Shown here: one piece after another, positions 1 through 8,590 of the stretch | How positions within the stretch are numbered: position 1 is the first letter of the stretch | How the letters are laid out: each line of letters opens with the position of its first letter | Assembly: GCF_002964765.1 (NCBI RefSeq) | Contig: NZ_PQCF01000023.1 | Span: forward strand, 27,491 to 91,490 | DNA length: 64,000 nt | Source: Pseudoalteromonas sp. T1lg88 | GTDB lineage: Bacteria > Pseudomonadota > Gammaproteobacteria > Enterobacterales > Alteromonadaceae | Direction of reading: 5' to 3' | Translations under genes and position numbers: made by a program | Notes under the pieces: model-generated | Told to the model about the DNA's origin: nothing | What the model saw: only the letters and a program-made list of their open reading frames with translations | Database searches by the model: none

Positions 1-61
1 GGCGTTTTCCGGCTGGTGTCCAATGATGGCCTTACTACGCAAATTAGGCATGGAGGAATAA
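1..61 (+). CDS. C-terminal end of a DUF2892 (YgaP-type) inner-membrane protein, partial
   Basis: Only the last 19 codons are present, in frame 2, ending with TAA at 59-61. The tail contains GWCPMMALLRKLG, which resembles the end of DUF2892/YgaP-type small membrane proteins, where a membrane helix is followed by G-(F/W)-CP and a short basic tail. The rhodanese gene starts two bases later, so the two are probably one operon; in YgaP the same two modules are fused in one protein. The rest lies outside the window, so the family call rests on a short motif and the neighbour. Confidence 0.55.
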   Translation, partial: AFSGWCPMMALLRKLGMEE

Positions 62-62
62 T

Positions 63-407
63 ATGCTCACCCCAATCCCAGACTTACTAAAAACCATAGT
101 TCCCAAGCAGCGCCGCGTTGATGCGCAACAAGCCAAGGCGGAGCTGGCCGAGAACCACGGCCTGTTAATTGACGTGCGTGAGCCTGCCGAGCACGCTACC
201 AAGGCGGCTACTGGTGCCATTAATATTCCTCGCGGTGTGCTGGAAATGAAGCTGATGGAAATAGAAAAAGACGCCAGCCGTCCTATCTATTTGCACTGTG
301 CCAGCAGCGCCCGCGCCACCTTAGCCGCCGAGCAACTCACCCGGGTCGGTTATGAAAATGTCACCGTGATCAGCTGTAAGGCCGAGGAGGTATGTAGCGT
401 CTTCTAG
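63..407 (+). CDS. Single-domain rhodanese-like sulfurtransferase
   Basis: A 114-residue protein with the rhodanese fold signature. LIDVREPAEH (about residues 35-44) is the CH2A-type motif, and HCASSARA (78-85) is the active-site loop with Cys79 as the likely persulfide-forming residue. Such proteins move sulfane sulfur to thiol acceptors; the physiological partner here is unknown. No signal peptide is visible, so it is probably cytoplasmic. It follows a DUF2892 gene by one base, matching the rhodanese-DUF2892 pairing of YgaP. The start ATG follows a GGAGG-like stretch (about 51-56) inside the end of the previous gene. Confidence 0.85.
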   Translation: MLTPIPDLLKTIVPKQRRVDAQQAKAELAENHGLLIDVREPAEHATKAATGAINIPRGVLEMKLMEIEKDASRPIYLHCASSARATLAAEQLTRVGYENVTVISCKAEEVCSVF

Positions 408-408
408 T

Positions 409-422
409 TGACATGCTTGTCA
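409..422. promoter_or_regulatory. 14-bp palindrome between rhodanese and phoD
   Basis: The sequence TGACATGCTTGTCA is an inverted repeat (TGACA-N4-TGTCA) just after the rhodanese stop and about 60 bp before phoD. It could be an operator. It does not fit the Pho box, which is a direct repeat with 11-bp period. No regulator can be named. Confidence 0.3.
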
Positions 423-482
423 CCGAACAGTAACACTGGTCGGATAAGCTCTGCATCATAAAAAAATAACAGGTACAAACCA

Positions 483-2273
483 ATGCAGTTTACTCGTAGA
501 CGTTTTTTAAAAGCTTCGGCAGCGGGATTTGGCGCTGCCGTTTTATCTCTTGGCCTAAGCGGCTGTGTACTCGACAATGACAGCGACGAAGAACAGATTA
601 ATGTTAGCTTCGACCATGGCGTAGCCAGCGGCGATCCCCTTAACGATAGCCTGATAATCTGGACTCGCGTGACGCCCAAAGACCCAAGCGTTACTCGCGT
701 AAAGGTACAGTGGCAAGCGGCCACCGACGCCAACTTTGAATCCCTGGTTCATGATGGCCAAACCGAGGTGAGTGCGGACACCGACTTTACCCTGAAGGTC
801 GATTTACAAGGGCTGGATGCCAACACCACCTACTATTATCGCTTTATTTCCTACGGTATCACCTCGGCCACAGGTAAGGGTAAAACCCTGCCCGTCGGCG
901 ACATAGATCAGGTTAAACTGGCGGTACTTTCTTGCGCCAACTACCCGGCCGGTTATTTCCATGTGTATGGCGAAGTCGCCAAGCAGGAAAACCTAGATGC
1001 CATCCTGCATCTGGGTGATTACATCTATGAATATGGTGCCGGCGGCTATGCCAGTGAAGACGCCGCAGCCCTTGGCCGCGAGCTAGCCAGCGACAATAAC
1101 GAAGAAATTATTACCCTGGACGACTACCGTAAACGTTACGCCCTGTATCGTCAGGATGCGGATCTGCAGGCGGCGCACGGCCATTGCGCCTTTATCACCG
1201 TCTGGGATGACCACGAAATCAGCAATGATACCTGGCACAGTGGTGCTGAAAACCATGATGATTCGGAAGGCCCGTTCGAAGAGCGAAAAATGCAGGCGCT
1301 GCGCGCCTATTTTGAATGGATGCCAATCCGCAACGTCGCCGACAAAGAAAAAATCTATCGTCGCTTCGACTTCGGCAATCTGGTTTCTTTGTACATGCTC
1401 GATACCCGCGTCTTGGCACGTGATGAACAACTCAGTTACGGCGACTTTGACCTCACCACGGCCGCAGGCCAGTACGACTTTGCCAGCGCCATTGGTGCTC
1501 CAAGCAGGACCTTACTTGGTGGCGAGCAGCTTACCTGGCTTACCGACGGTATCAGCACTTCAAGCCAGCAATGGCAGGTATTAGGTCAACAGGTATTGAT
1601 GACCAAGATGCATCTGCCCGCCGAGGTGATGATGTTATTGGCCGCGGTGCAAGGCACCCTGGCTCAAGGTGGCGACACCGCGCCGCTATTGGCACAGGCC
1701 AACATTTTATTTGCCGAGCTGGCACAAATTAAGGGCCGCATTTTAGCCGGCGACCCCAGCGTCACCGAGGCTGAGCGCGCTCGTGTAGAAACCGTATTGC
1801 CTTATAATCTGGATGCCTGGGATGGCTATGCTTATGAAAGGGAAGTAATTTTAGGCACAGCCCTGGCGACGCAGAAGAATCTGGTGGTGCTGGCCGGTGA
1901 TACCCACAATGGCTGGGCGGGACAACTGCGTACCGACGCTGCCAACCCCATCGCCGGTGCTCAGCCCGCCGGGGTCGAATTTGCTACCGCATCGGTTTCA
2001 TCACCGGGTATTGAAGAGTATTTGTCACTTAACACGCAAGACCCACAAGCCATAGCGCAAATGGAACAGGTGATTGCCCTGCTGATCGATGATCTGAGCT
2101 ATAACAACCTGGTAAACCGCGGCTTTTTGACCGTGACCTTCAGCGCCGCTGCGGCGCAGGCACAATGGCATTATGTTGATACCATCAAGGCCCGCGCCTA
2201 CCAGGTCAGCACCGAGCGTGGCCAACAGCTGCAGATGCTGGCAGGCAATCCGCAGTTGCAGGCTCTGGGCTAA
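483..2273 (+). CDS. phoD: Alkaline phosphatase D family protein (PhoD), Tat-exported
   Basis: A 596-residue metallophosphatase. The N-terminus has a twin-arginine motif RRRFLK (residues 5-10), then a hydrophobic stretch ending in LSGC (25-28), a possible lipobox, so it is probably exported folded by Tat and may be lipid-anchored. An N-terminal beta-sandwich with WTRV (about 60) precedes the catalytic domain, where GDYIYEYG (about 177), WDDHEISND (about 240) and AGDTHNGW (about 470) carry the metal ligands of the PhoD family (Fe/Ca phosphomono- and diesterases). The Tat genes lie at 26.2-27.6 kb. With two PhoA enzymes and an extracellular nuclease in the window it suggests organic-phosphate scavenging. 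An insertion of about 100 residues rich in Ala/Leu lies between about 375 and 440. Confidence 0.92.
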   Translation: MQFTRRRFLKASAAGFGAAVLSLGLSGCVLDNDSDEEQINVSFDHGVASGDPLNDSLIIWTRVTPKDPSVTRVKVQWQAATDANFESLVHDGQTEVSADTDFTLKVDLQGLDANTTYYYRFISYGITSATGKGKTLPVGDIDQVKLAVLSCANYPAGYFHVYGEVAKQENLDAILHLGDYIYEYGAGGYASEDAAALGRELASDNNEEIITLDDYRKRYALYRQDADLQAAHGHCAFITVWDDHEISNDTWHSGAENHDDSEGPFEERKMQALRAYFEWMPIRNVADKEKIYRRFDFGNLVSLYMLDTRVLARDEQLSYGDFDLTTAAGQYDFASAIGAPSRTLLGGEQLTWLTDGISTSSQQWQVLGQQVLMTKMHLPAEVMMLLAAVQGTLAQGGDTAPLLAQANILFAELAQIKGRILAGDPSVTEAERARVETVLPYNLDAWDGYAYEREVILGTALATQKNLVVLAGDTHNGWAGQLRTDAANPIAGAQPAGVEFATASVSSPGIEEYLSLNTQDPQAIAQMEQVIALLIDDLSYNNLVNRGFLTVTFSAAAAQAQWHYVDTIKARAYQVSTERGQQLQMLAGNPQLQALG

Positions 2274-2293
2274 GCCTTAGGCTACGCCATAGA

Positions 2294-2902
2294 CTAGGCC
2301 TTAGGCGAGGCTTCTTCGGACGAAGCCTTTGCCGTGGCCTTTGGCTCTTGTTCAAGGCGCGCTAAGCGCGCGTCTATGCGCTCCACCGCATCGACCAGGC
2401 GTTGCATAAGCGCCTGGTTATCTTGATTAGTGCCGCCTTGCGCGGCGCTTTGTCCATGATGGTGCTCACCCTGCTGTGTTGCGGCTCGTTCCTTTTGCGT
2501 TAAAATCGCTTCGCGAAAATGATGCGCATCCACCACCCCAAGCAAGGACACCAAGGCTCCCGGCCCGGACTGTCCGGCGGTTTCAAAACTTAACCTATGC
2601 AAGCCGAATACTCGCATCAGCGGGCCCTGAGTCATGGCCACATCGGTAATTTTATCAAGCGGAATGGATTTCTCCTCACGCACCCAGATACCACGCTTCA
2701 CCACCAGCTTCTTTTCACTTAAGGTCGCCGACATGGCCGCCAAAATGCGCCCACCAAGCCACCATACCAAGACAGCGACAATGGGCAGTAAGGCGATGCC
2801 AAACAAGGTGATACTGGCCACTAGCAACCAAATGGTCAGCCAGTATTGCTTAACCCTGGGGTCAAACTGGGCGGTGTTTAAAATCGTTTCGCTACTCATC
2901 AT
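2294..2902 (-). CDS. PH (bPH2/YdbS-like) domain membrane protein
   Basis: About 202 residues. Two adjacent hydrophobic segments (about residues 17-60) are followed by a PH-like region with LVVKRGIWVREEKSIPLDKITDV, typical of YdbS/bPH2 proteins, then a charged tail rich in Ala, Lys and Glu. The function of these membrane PH proteins is poorly defined. The start at 2902 (or 2899) overlaps the stop of the DUF3224 gene in an ATGATGAGTAG arrangement, which implies translational coupling. A longer frame reaches 2941, but its extra residues overlap the upstream gene and are unlikely to be used. The tail looks disordered. Confidence 0.75.
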   Translation of the reverse strand: MMSSETILNTAQFDPRVKQYWLTIWLLVASITLFGIALLPIVAVLVWWLGGRILAAMSATLSEKKLVVKRGIWVREEKSIPLDKITDVAMTQGPLMRVFGLHRLSFETAGQSGPGALVSLLGVVDAHHFREAILTQKERAATQQGEHHHGQSAAQGGTNQDNQALMQRLVDAVERIDARLARLEQEPKATAKASSEEASPKA

Positions 2903-3296
2903 CAAACTCCAAGCGGTAATCGAATTCATAATGGTGCACACCCTTATCGATACGAATACGCATCAGCCCAGATAGACCACGCAATTCGCCACTGGCGGAG
3001 TCAGGCACCACTTCGAGGACGAGTCGGTCCTGGCCCTGATTCATGGTACCGAAGTGCTGCAACACAAAGCTGCCTTTTCTGCCATCCAGGGTACCGGTCA
3101 CCTGCTCGATGGCAACATAACCGGCGGAGCCTTGTACCACAGTCATGGCGCTCAACATCTCTCCCTGGCTAATGCCATGCAGATCGCCGCTAAAGGTTTT
3201 GTCTATCGACATGCGCCCAAGGTTAATGCCGTCGACACCGGTGGCATAGGCATCCTGGGGGTTTAGTGTCACGGTAAAGGTGCCGATCGCGTTCAT
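2892..3296 (-). CDS. DUF3224 domain protein
   Basis: A 134-residue cytoplasmic-looking protein without a signal peptide. The pattern of FTGDLHG-like SGDLHGISQGEML, GSAGYVAIEQVTGTLDGRKGSFVLQH and the closing SGELRGLSG is that of DUF3224, an allene-oxide-cyclase-like barrel with no assigned reaction. It is the first gene of a two-gene unit with the PH-domain gene, whose start overlaps its stop. A bidirectional terminator (3342-3367) lies behind its start, so its promoter must sit in the short stretch between about 3297 and 3340. Confidence 0.85.
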   Translation of the reverse strand: MNAIGTFTVTLNPQDAYATGVDGINLGRMSIDKTFSGDLHGISQGEMLSAMTVVQGSAGYVAIEQVTGTLDGRKGSFVLQHFGTMNQGQDRLVLEVVPDSASGELRGLSGLMRIRIDKGVHHYEFDYRLEFDDE

Positions 3297-3341
3297 AAGT
3301 AAACCTGTTAATGATTGTTTTATGTTTATTAGTATATAAAA

Positions 3342-3367
3342 AAAGCCCGCAGTTCAATGCGGGCTTT
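3342..3367. terminator. Rho-independent terminator hairpin
   Basis: Stem AAAGCCCGC / GCGGGCTTT with an 8-base loop and A/T runs on both sides. It lies directly downstream of the DUF3224 promoter region on one side and 0-10 bases past the end of the minus-strand c-type protein gene (3376) on the other. It most likely ends that minus-strand transcript. Confidence 0.8.
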
Positions 3368-3375
3368 ATCAATAG

Positions 3376-5058
3376 TTATTCGACGTTTCGTCGCAGCTCT
3401 TTAAAATGGACACGCTGCTTAGCGTCAAGCTGAGCGTTGGCCTGCCATTGCAACCACTGCTTGAGGGCGATGGACATCTGCAAGGAATAGTCGAGCGAAC
3501 GCCACTGCTTGGTATCATCATCGGCATAATTGGGCGCATTGCTGTCATGCATCAAGTTAACCTTCTGGCCCTGTTCATTGACCACCATCATGTTAAACGA
3601 CTCTCCAGCACCCACATTGGTAAAATAAGTCGCATCCACTGTGTCAAACGCCACCTGATACTTCACTTCGGCACTGTCACCCCCTCTGTCGATTCCGGCA
3701 CTGGTGCTGCTGATCAGCGGCGCCACACATTGATGGGTTTGATCGCCGGAAAACTGCGACAACAAAGGGGGTGTATCGAAGTTTTTATCCGGTACCGAAG
3801 CGCTGCCATGGCACGACATACAGGAGCTGTTGCTGTTATCGGCAGGACCATTGAGGCGCTGATTGCAGCCCAGGTGCCCAGGTGCTCGCATGCGTCCTGA
3901 GCCCGCGTATTTGTTCAGCTCATCGACGCTGTCCCAAATAATAACCGCTTCTTTAAAGCCATTTTCTCGGGGTGCCTGAGGGTAACTGATGGCATAGTGA
4001 CCAGCGGGCGGTGTGTCATTACCCCACATCATGCCGAGCAGGCTGATGCGCTGCCATGGGTTTTTCTCTTTCGCTTTACGCAGGCCATCGGCGACGAAGG
4101 TGCCATAGACCCAACCCGTATCGCGAGCACGGCTGTCTTTGACGGCAAAATCGAATTGCAGCAGCTTTACATCACCCCATTGAGCATAACTGCGCGGACA
4201 TTGCTGACTTTCTTCCTGCAATGTGCACTCGTGACGATTGCTATCGCTGGGCTTACAGGCGCAAAAAGCCGGATCGGAAATATTGGCGTCCCAGCTGGGC
4301 ATATTGGTCAATATCGGCAACTGTGCCACGGTCGAGGTATTAAATAAGGGCTTGGCGATCACCGCGCCCTCATCAAAGCGAATATTGTCGCTTGGCACCT
4401 TAGCACCGCCATCTTGCCACACCTGCCCCAACGTATAAGCCGCGGTCGCATTGTAAATAGCCACCGCCCACATGGTGGATTGATCGGTGCCGGTACCCGC
4501 CTGCACCGAGAAGGTCACCGGCGCTTCACGGGTTAAGCCATGGGTAAACTCCCGACCCGACATGGCATCATAGGTTTGAAACGGCATATGGAACCAGGGG
4601 CGCACCTGGTTTTCGCATACATCGAAGTCTTCCCTGTCCTGGCGCTGCACATTACCGGCGAGAATATAATCCATCACCGCCTCACTGTAGGCCAGCGCCA
4701 GCTTATACTTGTCTTTAGCGCTGGTGCCCTCGGCAAACAAGGCGTCGAAGCGTTTATCCCGCCAGGCCTGCGCCTGTTTATCGTCAACTGGCTGGCCAGG
4801 GAAGGCATCGGATAACTGAAACACCGGACCTGCGTAGGCCTGATTAGGCACATTGGTCAGTGTTTGTCCCGCCCACATTGGCTGAAAATTCGGGTCCTGC
4901 CAATAGCTGGGATACTGGCCCTGACAGGTGTTGATGGATTGATACTGCTGATTATAAATCGGCTCGTTACGCCAGTCGGCCAGCGCCGCCGTGCTGGTCA
5001 GAGACATGGCCCCGACGAACGCACATAGGGCACGAGATAGGGTGTTTACCTGCTTCAT
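3376..5058 (-). CDS. Periplasmic monohaem c-type protein of unknown function
   Basis: About 560 residues. A Sec signal peptide (hydrophobic core ending in TAALADW) directs export. One haem-c attachment motif, CMSCH, sits at about residues 413-417. The protein is rich in aromatic residues and has other cysteines, including CACK. I chose the ATG at 5058 because AAGGA is six bases upstream of it; an ATG at 5064 touches the Shine-Dalgarno sequence. The rest of the chain does not match an enzyme family I can name; it resembles large cytochrome-like proteins of marine bacteria. It stands alone between terminators. An electron-transfer or redox role is inferred only from the haem motif. Confidence 0.7.
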   Translation of the reverse strand: MKQVNTLSRALCAFVGAMSLTSTAALADWRNEPIYNQQYQSINTCQGQYPSYWQDPNFQPMWAGQTLTNVPNQAYAGPVFQLSDAFPGQPVDDKQAQAWRDKRFDALFAEGTSAKDKYKLALAYSEAVMDYILAGNVQRQDREDFDVCENQVRPWFHMPFQTYDAMSGREFTHGLTREAPVTFSVQAGTGTDQSTMWAVAIYNATAAYTLGQVWQDGGAKVPSDNIRFDEGAVIAKPLFNTSTVAQLPILTNMPSWDANISDPAFCACKPSDSNRHECTLQEESQQCPRSYAQWGDVKLLQFDFAVKDSRARDTGWVYGTFVADGLRKAKEKNPWQRISLLGMMWGNDTPPAGHYAISYPQAPRENGFKEAVIIWDSVDELNKYAGSGRMRAPGHLGCNQRLNGPADNSNSSCMSCHGSASVPDKNFDTPPLLSQFSGDQTHQCVAPLISSTSAGIDRGGDSAEVKYQVAFDTVDATYFTNVGAGESFNMMVVNEQGQKVNLMHDSNAPNYADDDTKQWRSLDYSLQMSIALKQWLQWQANAQLDAKQRVHFKELRRNVE

Positions 5059-5188
5059 TATCATTCCTTTTTATTAGTCGCTTTTAAATTGATAGTCGTT
5101 AAAGCTTAGTCGCAAAAATAAAAGGCGTTATTACATTTGCTTACGCCGCTCTGTTACACTCAAATGGACAATTCAATCTGGTACCCCC

Positions 5189-6981
5189 ATGGCTGCATCC
5201 AATACCGAAACATCCATTAATGAGAAAAGTGCGCTACGTCACTTACGACCGATTTTCCGCTTTCTTTTACCTACAAGTGGGTGGTGGCCGCTGCGCTATT
5301 TGCCTTGGTGCTCACCGCAGGCATTAACCTTTCCCTGGGTCAGGGCTTGAAGCAGGTGATAGACCAGGGTTTTATCGCCGGCTCCATGGAGCAATTGCGC
5401 GGCTCGGTCTTTTTATTGATCAGCTTGATTGCATTGATGGCGGTAGGCATCTTTTGCCGCTTTTATCTGATGTCCTGGCTTGGCGAACGGGTCAGCAGCG
5501 ATATTCGTAAGGCAGTGTTTGCCCGCATTCTCGCTCTGCACCCAAGTTATTTTGAAGAAAATCGCAGCGGCGAGATCATGTCACGCCTGACCACGGACAC
5601 CACCTTGCTGCAAAGCATAGTCGGCTCGTCCTTATCCATGGCGCTGCGCAGCACCCTGATGCTGATCGGCGGCGTCATTATGCTCTTTATCACCAATGTG
5701 AAACTCACCCTGATAGTGCTCTTATGCGTACCCATGGTGCTGCTGCCCATGAAGCTTTTTGGCCGTCGGGTGCGCACTTTGGCCAGCAGCTCACAGGATG
5801 CCATCGCCGATATCAGCACTTATGCCGGCGAGGTGATGCAAAACATCAAAACCGTGCACAGTTTTAATCGCCAAGGCAGTGAACTGGCCGCCTTTGACGG
5901 CGAGGTTGATAAGGCTTTTGCGGTAGCTAAAAAGCGCATTATGCAGCGCTCTTTTCTTATCGCCTTTGTGATCTTTATCAGCTTTTCCGGCATCAGCTTT
6001 ATGCTCTACAGCGGCGGTGTCGATGTGCTTAGCGGGAAGATGTCCGGCGGCGAACTGGCCGCCTTTGTGTTTTACGCCATAGTTGTGGCCATGGCGGTGG
6101 GTACGGTGGCGGAAATTTATGGTGAGCTGCAAAGAGCCGCCGGCGCGGCCAAACGTCTGATTGAATTACTGGAAGTGCAAAGCGAAATTCTTGACCCGAC
6201 ACAGGCACAAAGCCTGAATACCCAGGCTCAGGCTGATGTTATCGAATTTACTGACGTCAATTTTCATTATCCTTCCAGGCCACAGCAAAGCGCCCTATCG
6301 GCCTTTAATTTACAGATCACCCAGGGCGAAACTGTAGCCATAGTCGGCCCTTCCGGCGCCGGCAAAAGCACCTTATTTGAACTGCTACAACGTTTCTATG
6401 ATGTCAGTGCCGGCAGCATTCGCCTGCATGGCACGGATATCCGCGAGCTTAGCTTGCATGATATTCGCGAACAAATGGCCATGGTAGCCCAGCACCCCGT
6501 ACTATTCAGCGCCGATGTTTATCACAATATTGCCTATGGCAAGGAAGGAGCTACGCAGGACGAGGTGAGCGCCGCCGCCAGGCAGGCCTATGCCGATGAG
6601 TTTATCGAGCAGTTACCCGATGGCTACCACAGCTTTTTAGGAGAGCGCGGAGTGCGTTTATCCGGCGGGCAAAAACAACGTATCGCCATTGCCAGAGCCA
6701 TACTCAAAGATCCGAAAATTCTGTTACTTGACGAGGCTACCAGCGCCCTTGATGCGCAAAGTGAGCACCATGTACAGGCGGCATTAACCGAACTGATGAA
6801 GTCGCGTACGACCCTGATCATCGCCCATCGCTTAAGTACCGTGATGCACGCCGATCGAATTGTGGTAATGGATAAGGGGAAGGTGGTTGCCAGCGGCAAT
6901 CATGCTAGCTTAATGCAACAATCGCCGCTGTATCGAAAGCTTTGTGAGCTGCAGTTTAATCAGCCCAGCGCCTCCGCTTAG
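5189..6981 (+). CDS. MsbA/ABCB-type ABC exporter, frameshifted near its N-terminus
   Basis: A half-transporter with a six-helix membrane domain followed by an ATPase domain carrying Walker A GPSGAGKST, signature LSGGQKQR, Walker B ILLLDEAT and H-loop AHRLST. Related proteins export lipids or hydrophobic compounds as homodimers in the inner membrane; the substrate is unknown. The natural start is the ATG at 5189, whose frame reads RHLRPIFRFLLP and then shifts at 5270-5272. The downstream frame resumes YKWVVAAALFALV, so one base is missing in what should be CCN-TAC. From 5281 on the frame is open for 566 residues. This is either a sequence error or a real mutation that removes the first ~30 residues. 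The stop overlaps the convergent OmpA-like gene by four bases. Confidence 0.85.
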
Positions 6982-7622
6982 TTTTGTACGTTAGGTACGA
7001 TTTGAATTTCTACGCGACGGTTTAGAGCGCGGCCATTTGCCGTGCTGTTGTCGGCGATAGGACGGCTTTCACCGTAACCCTGAGTACTGATACGCGCCGC
7101 CAGGATCTGGCTGTTCACCAAGTAGTTTTTCACACTTAGCGCACGCTGCTCAGACAGGTTTTGGTTGTATTCGCTGCGACCCGTGCTGTCGGTATGACCT
7201 TGTACGCTTAGGTAGGTTTTCTCGTACTTGTTCATCACGCTGGCGATGGCATTCAGAGTGTCATGAAAACCGCTTGAGATGTACGACTGCTCGGTAGCAA
7301 AGGTAATGTTTGACGGCATTACCAGGCGAATGTTGTCGCCTTCACGCACAACTTCAACACCAGAACCGGCTAGCTCATCACGAAACGCCTGCTCTTGGTT
7401 ATCCATGTAGTTACCTACCGCGGCACCGGCTAGTGCACCGATAGCGGCACCGATGAAGATACGCTTATCATCATGATCGCCTGTGGCTTTACCTAATACC
7501 GCACCGACACCGGCACCGATACCTGCGCCTTTTTGCGTATTGGTTGCCTGACAGCCCGTTAATAACAATGCCACTGAGGTTAGTGCCACGACAGGAGTCA
7601 AAGTGTTTAGTCGTTTAGCCAT
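6978..7622 (-). CDS. YiaD-like OmpA-family lipoprotein with glycine zipper
   Basis: 214 residues. A lipoprotein signal ends in LLTGC (Cys24). A glycine-zipper stretch (about 33-75, GAGIGAGVGAVLG and IGAAIGALAGAAVG) is followed by an OmpA/MotB peptidoglycan-binding domain with FATEQSYI, VQGHTDSTG and LSEQRALSVKNYL...ISTQGYGESRP...NRRVEI. It is therefore probably an outer-membrane lipoprotein that contacts peptidoglycan, as YiaD of E. coli does. It is monocistronic and convergent with the ABC exporter, overlapping its end by four bases. Confidence 0.88.
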   Translation of the reverse strand: MAKRLNTLTPVVALTSVALLLTGCQATNTQKGAGIGAGVGAVLGKATGDHDDKRIFIGAAIGALAGAAVGNYMDNQEQAFRDELAGSGVEVVREGDNIRLVMPSNITFATEQSYISSGFHDTLNAIASVMNKYEKTYLSVQGHTDSTGRSEYNQNLSEQRALSVKNYLVNSQILAARISTQGYGESRPIADNSTANGRALNRRVEIQIVPNVQN

Positions 7623-7737
7623 GATTTATTTTCCTATTATTTGTCCTATTGGGGGATGGTAACAGATTTGCATGAACTTACGGTTAAAATGGAGCCAGTA
7701 AAAATGATTTATTGCACTAATTTCAATGGTCTTGTTA

Positions 7738-8508
7738 TCAATACCTGGCGATCGGCGGCAGCGCATAAGGCTTCACCAGCTCAGTTAGCTGACCCCTTTC
7801 GGCAAGGTCCTGGTATAAAGAAGTGATTTGTTTTGCCGGGGACGTCTTGGCAAAATCGCGACTGTAGGCCATATAGCCAAAGATCGAATCGCGATACTGA
7901 TAAGGCTGCTTAACCAATTCGTGCATGGGCTGCTGCAAGATGCTCATGGCATGCTCGGCGGTATCTTCAACCCCAATAAATAAATCCACCCGGCCCTTTA
8001 GCAGCATTTGCACCGCCACCTGCTCCGAGGTTACCGGCACCTTGATGATATCCCGGTCTTTATCGAAACGGGCAAAGTGCGCCGCTCCGCGCATCACTGC
8101 AATACGCTTGCCGTAAAGATCTTCGTAATCGGTGATTTCTATGCCATTGGCGCGCAAGGAATAAAAACGAAAAGATGAGTGCAGCGCCATATAAGCGGGA
8201 GGAACAAAGGTCAGTCCCTGCTCGCGCTGCTTAGTACGAATAAGGCCGCCCATAATATCGACCTCGCCCTGCTCCAGCATATGCACGCAGCGCGAAAAGG
8301 GGCAAGGGACCACCTTAAGCTCAAGCCCAAGCTCATCGGCGATGGGCGTAAGAATATCGAGCAAGAGGCCTTTAGCCTGAGCGCCATGGGTAGAACTATA
8401 AGGAGGCGCATGATCTATAGCGACGGTAATTGTGCTGGCTTGCACAGCGGCCATGGGAATGAACAGCGATAATATTAGTGGCACCCAGCACCCTGTGCGC
8501 ATCTTCAT
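7738..8508 (-). CDS. Periplasmic solute-binding protein (SBP_bac_3 type)
   Basis: 256 residues with a signal peptide (about residues 1-24, ending AAVQAS). The mature part begins ITVAIDHAPPYSS, the usual first strand of amino-acid-type binding proteins, and continues with GLLLDILTPIADELGLELKVVPCPFSRC, DIMGGLIRTKQRE and YGKRIAVMRG. No ABC permease or ATPase gene is adjacent, so like many lone family-3 proteins in marine bacteria its ligand and partner cannot be told; it may serve in sensing rather than transport. GAGG precedes the ATG at suitable spacing. It is divergent from chrA. Confidence 0.8.
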   Translation of the reverse strand: MKMRTGCWVPLILSLFIPMAAVQASTITVAIDHAPPYSSTHGAQAKGLLLDILTPIADELGLELKVVPCPFSRCVHMLEQGEVDIMGGLIRTKQREQGLTFVPPAYMALHSSFRFYSLRANGIEITDYEDLYGKRIAVMRGAAHFARFDKDRDIIKVPVTSEQVAVQMLLKGRVDLFIGVEDTAEHAMSILQQPMHELVKQPYQYRDSIFGYMAYSRDFAKTSPAKQITSLYQDLAERGQLTELVKPYALPPIARY

Positions 8509-8590
8509 AACAACCTCAATGTTGTTGCAACCAAATGGAACACCTCTATAGTGTCACATAATCTACACAAGCTCTAAGTATAATGAAACT

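Noticed and set aside
408..482. Pho box upstream of phoD
   Set aside because: TTGACAT and TTGTCAC are nine bases apart and really form an inverted repeat. The 11-bp direct-repeat pattern is not met.
1083..1584. Overlapping frames on both strands inside phoD
   Set aside because: Both lie inside a gene with intact family motifs; no independent signals.
5189..5300. Programmed ribosomal frameshift in the ABC exporter
   Set aside because: No slippery heptamer or downstream structure is evident and the family does not use frameshifting. A missing base is simpler.
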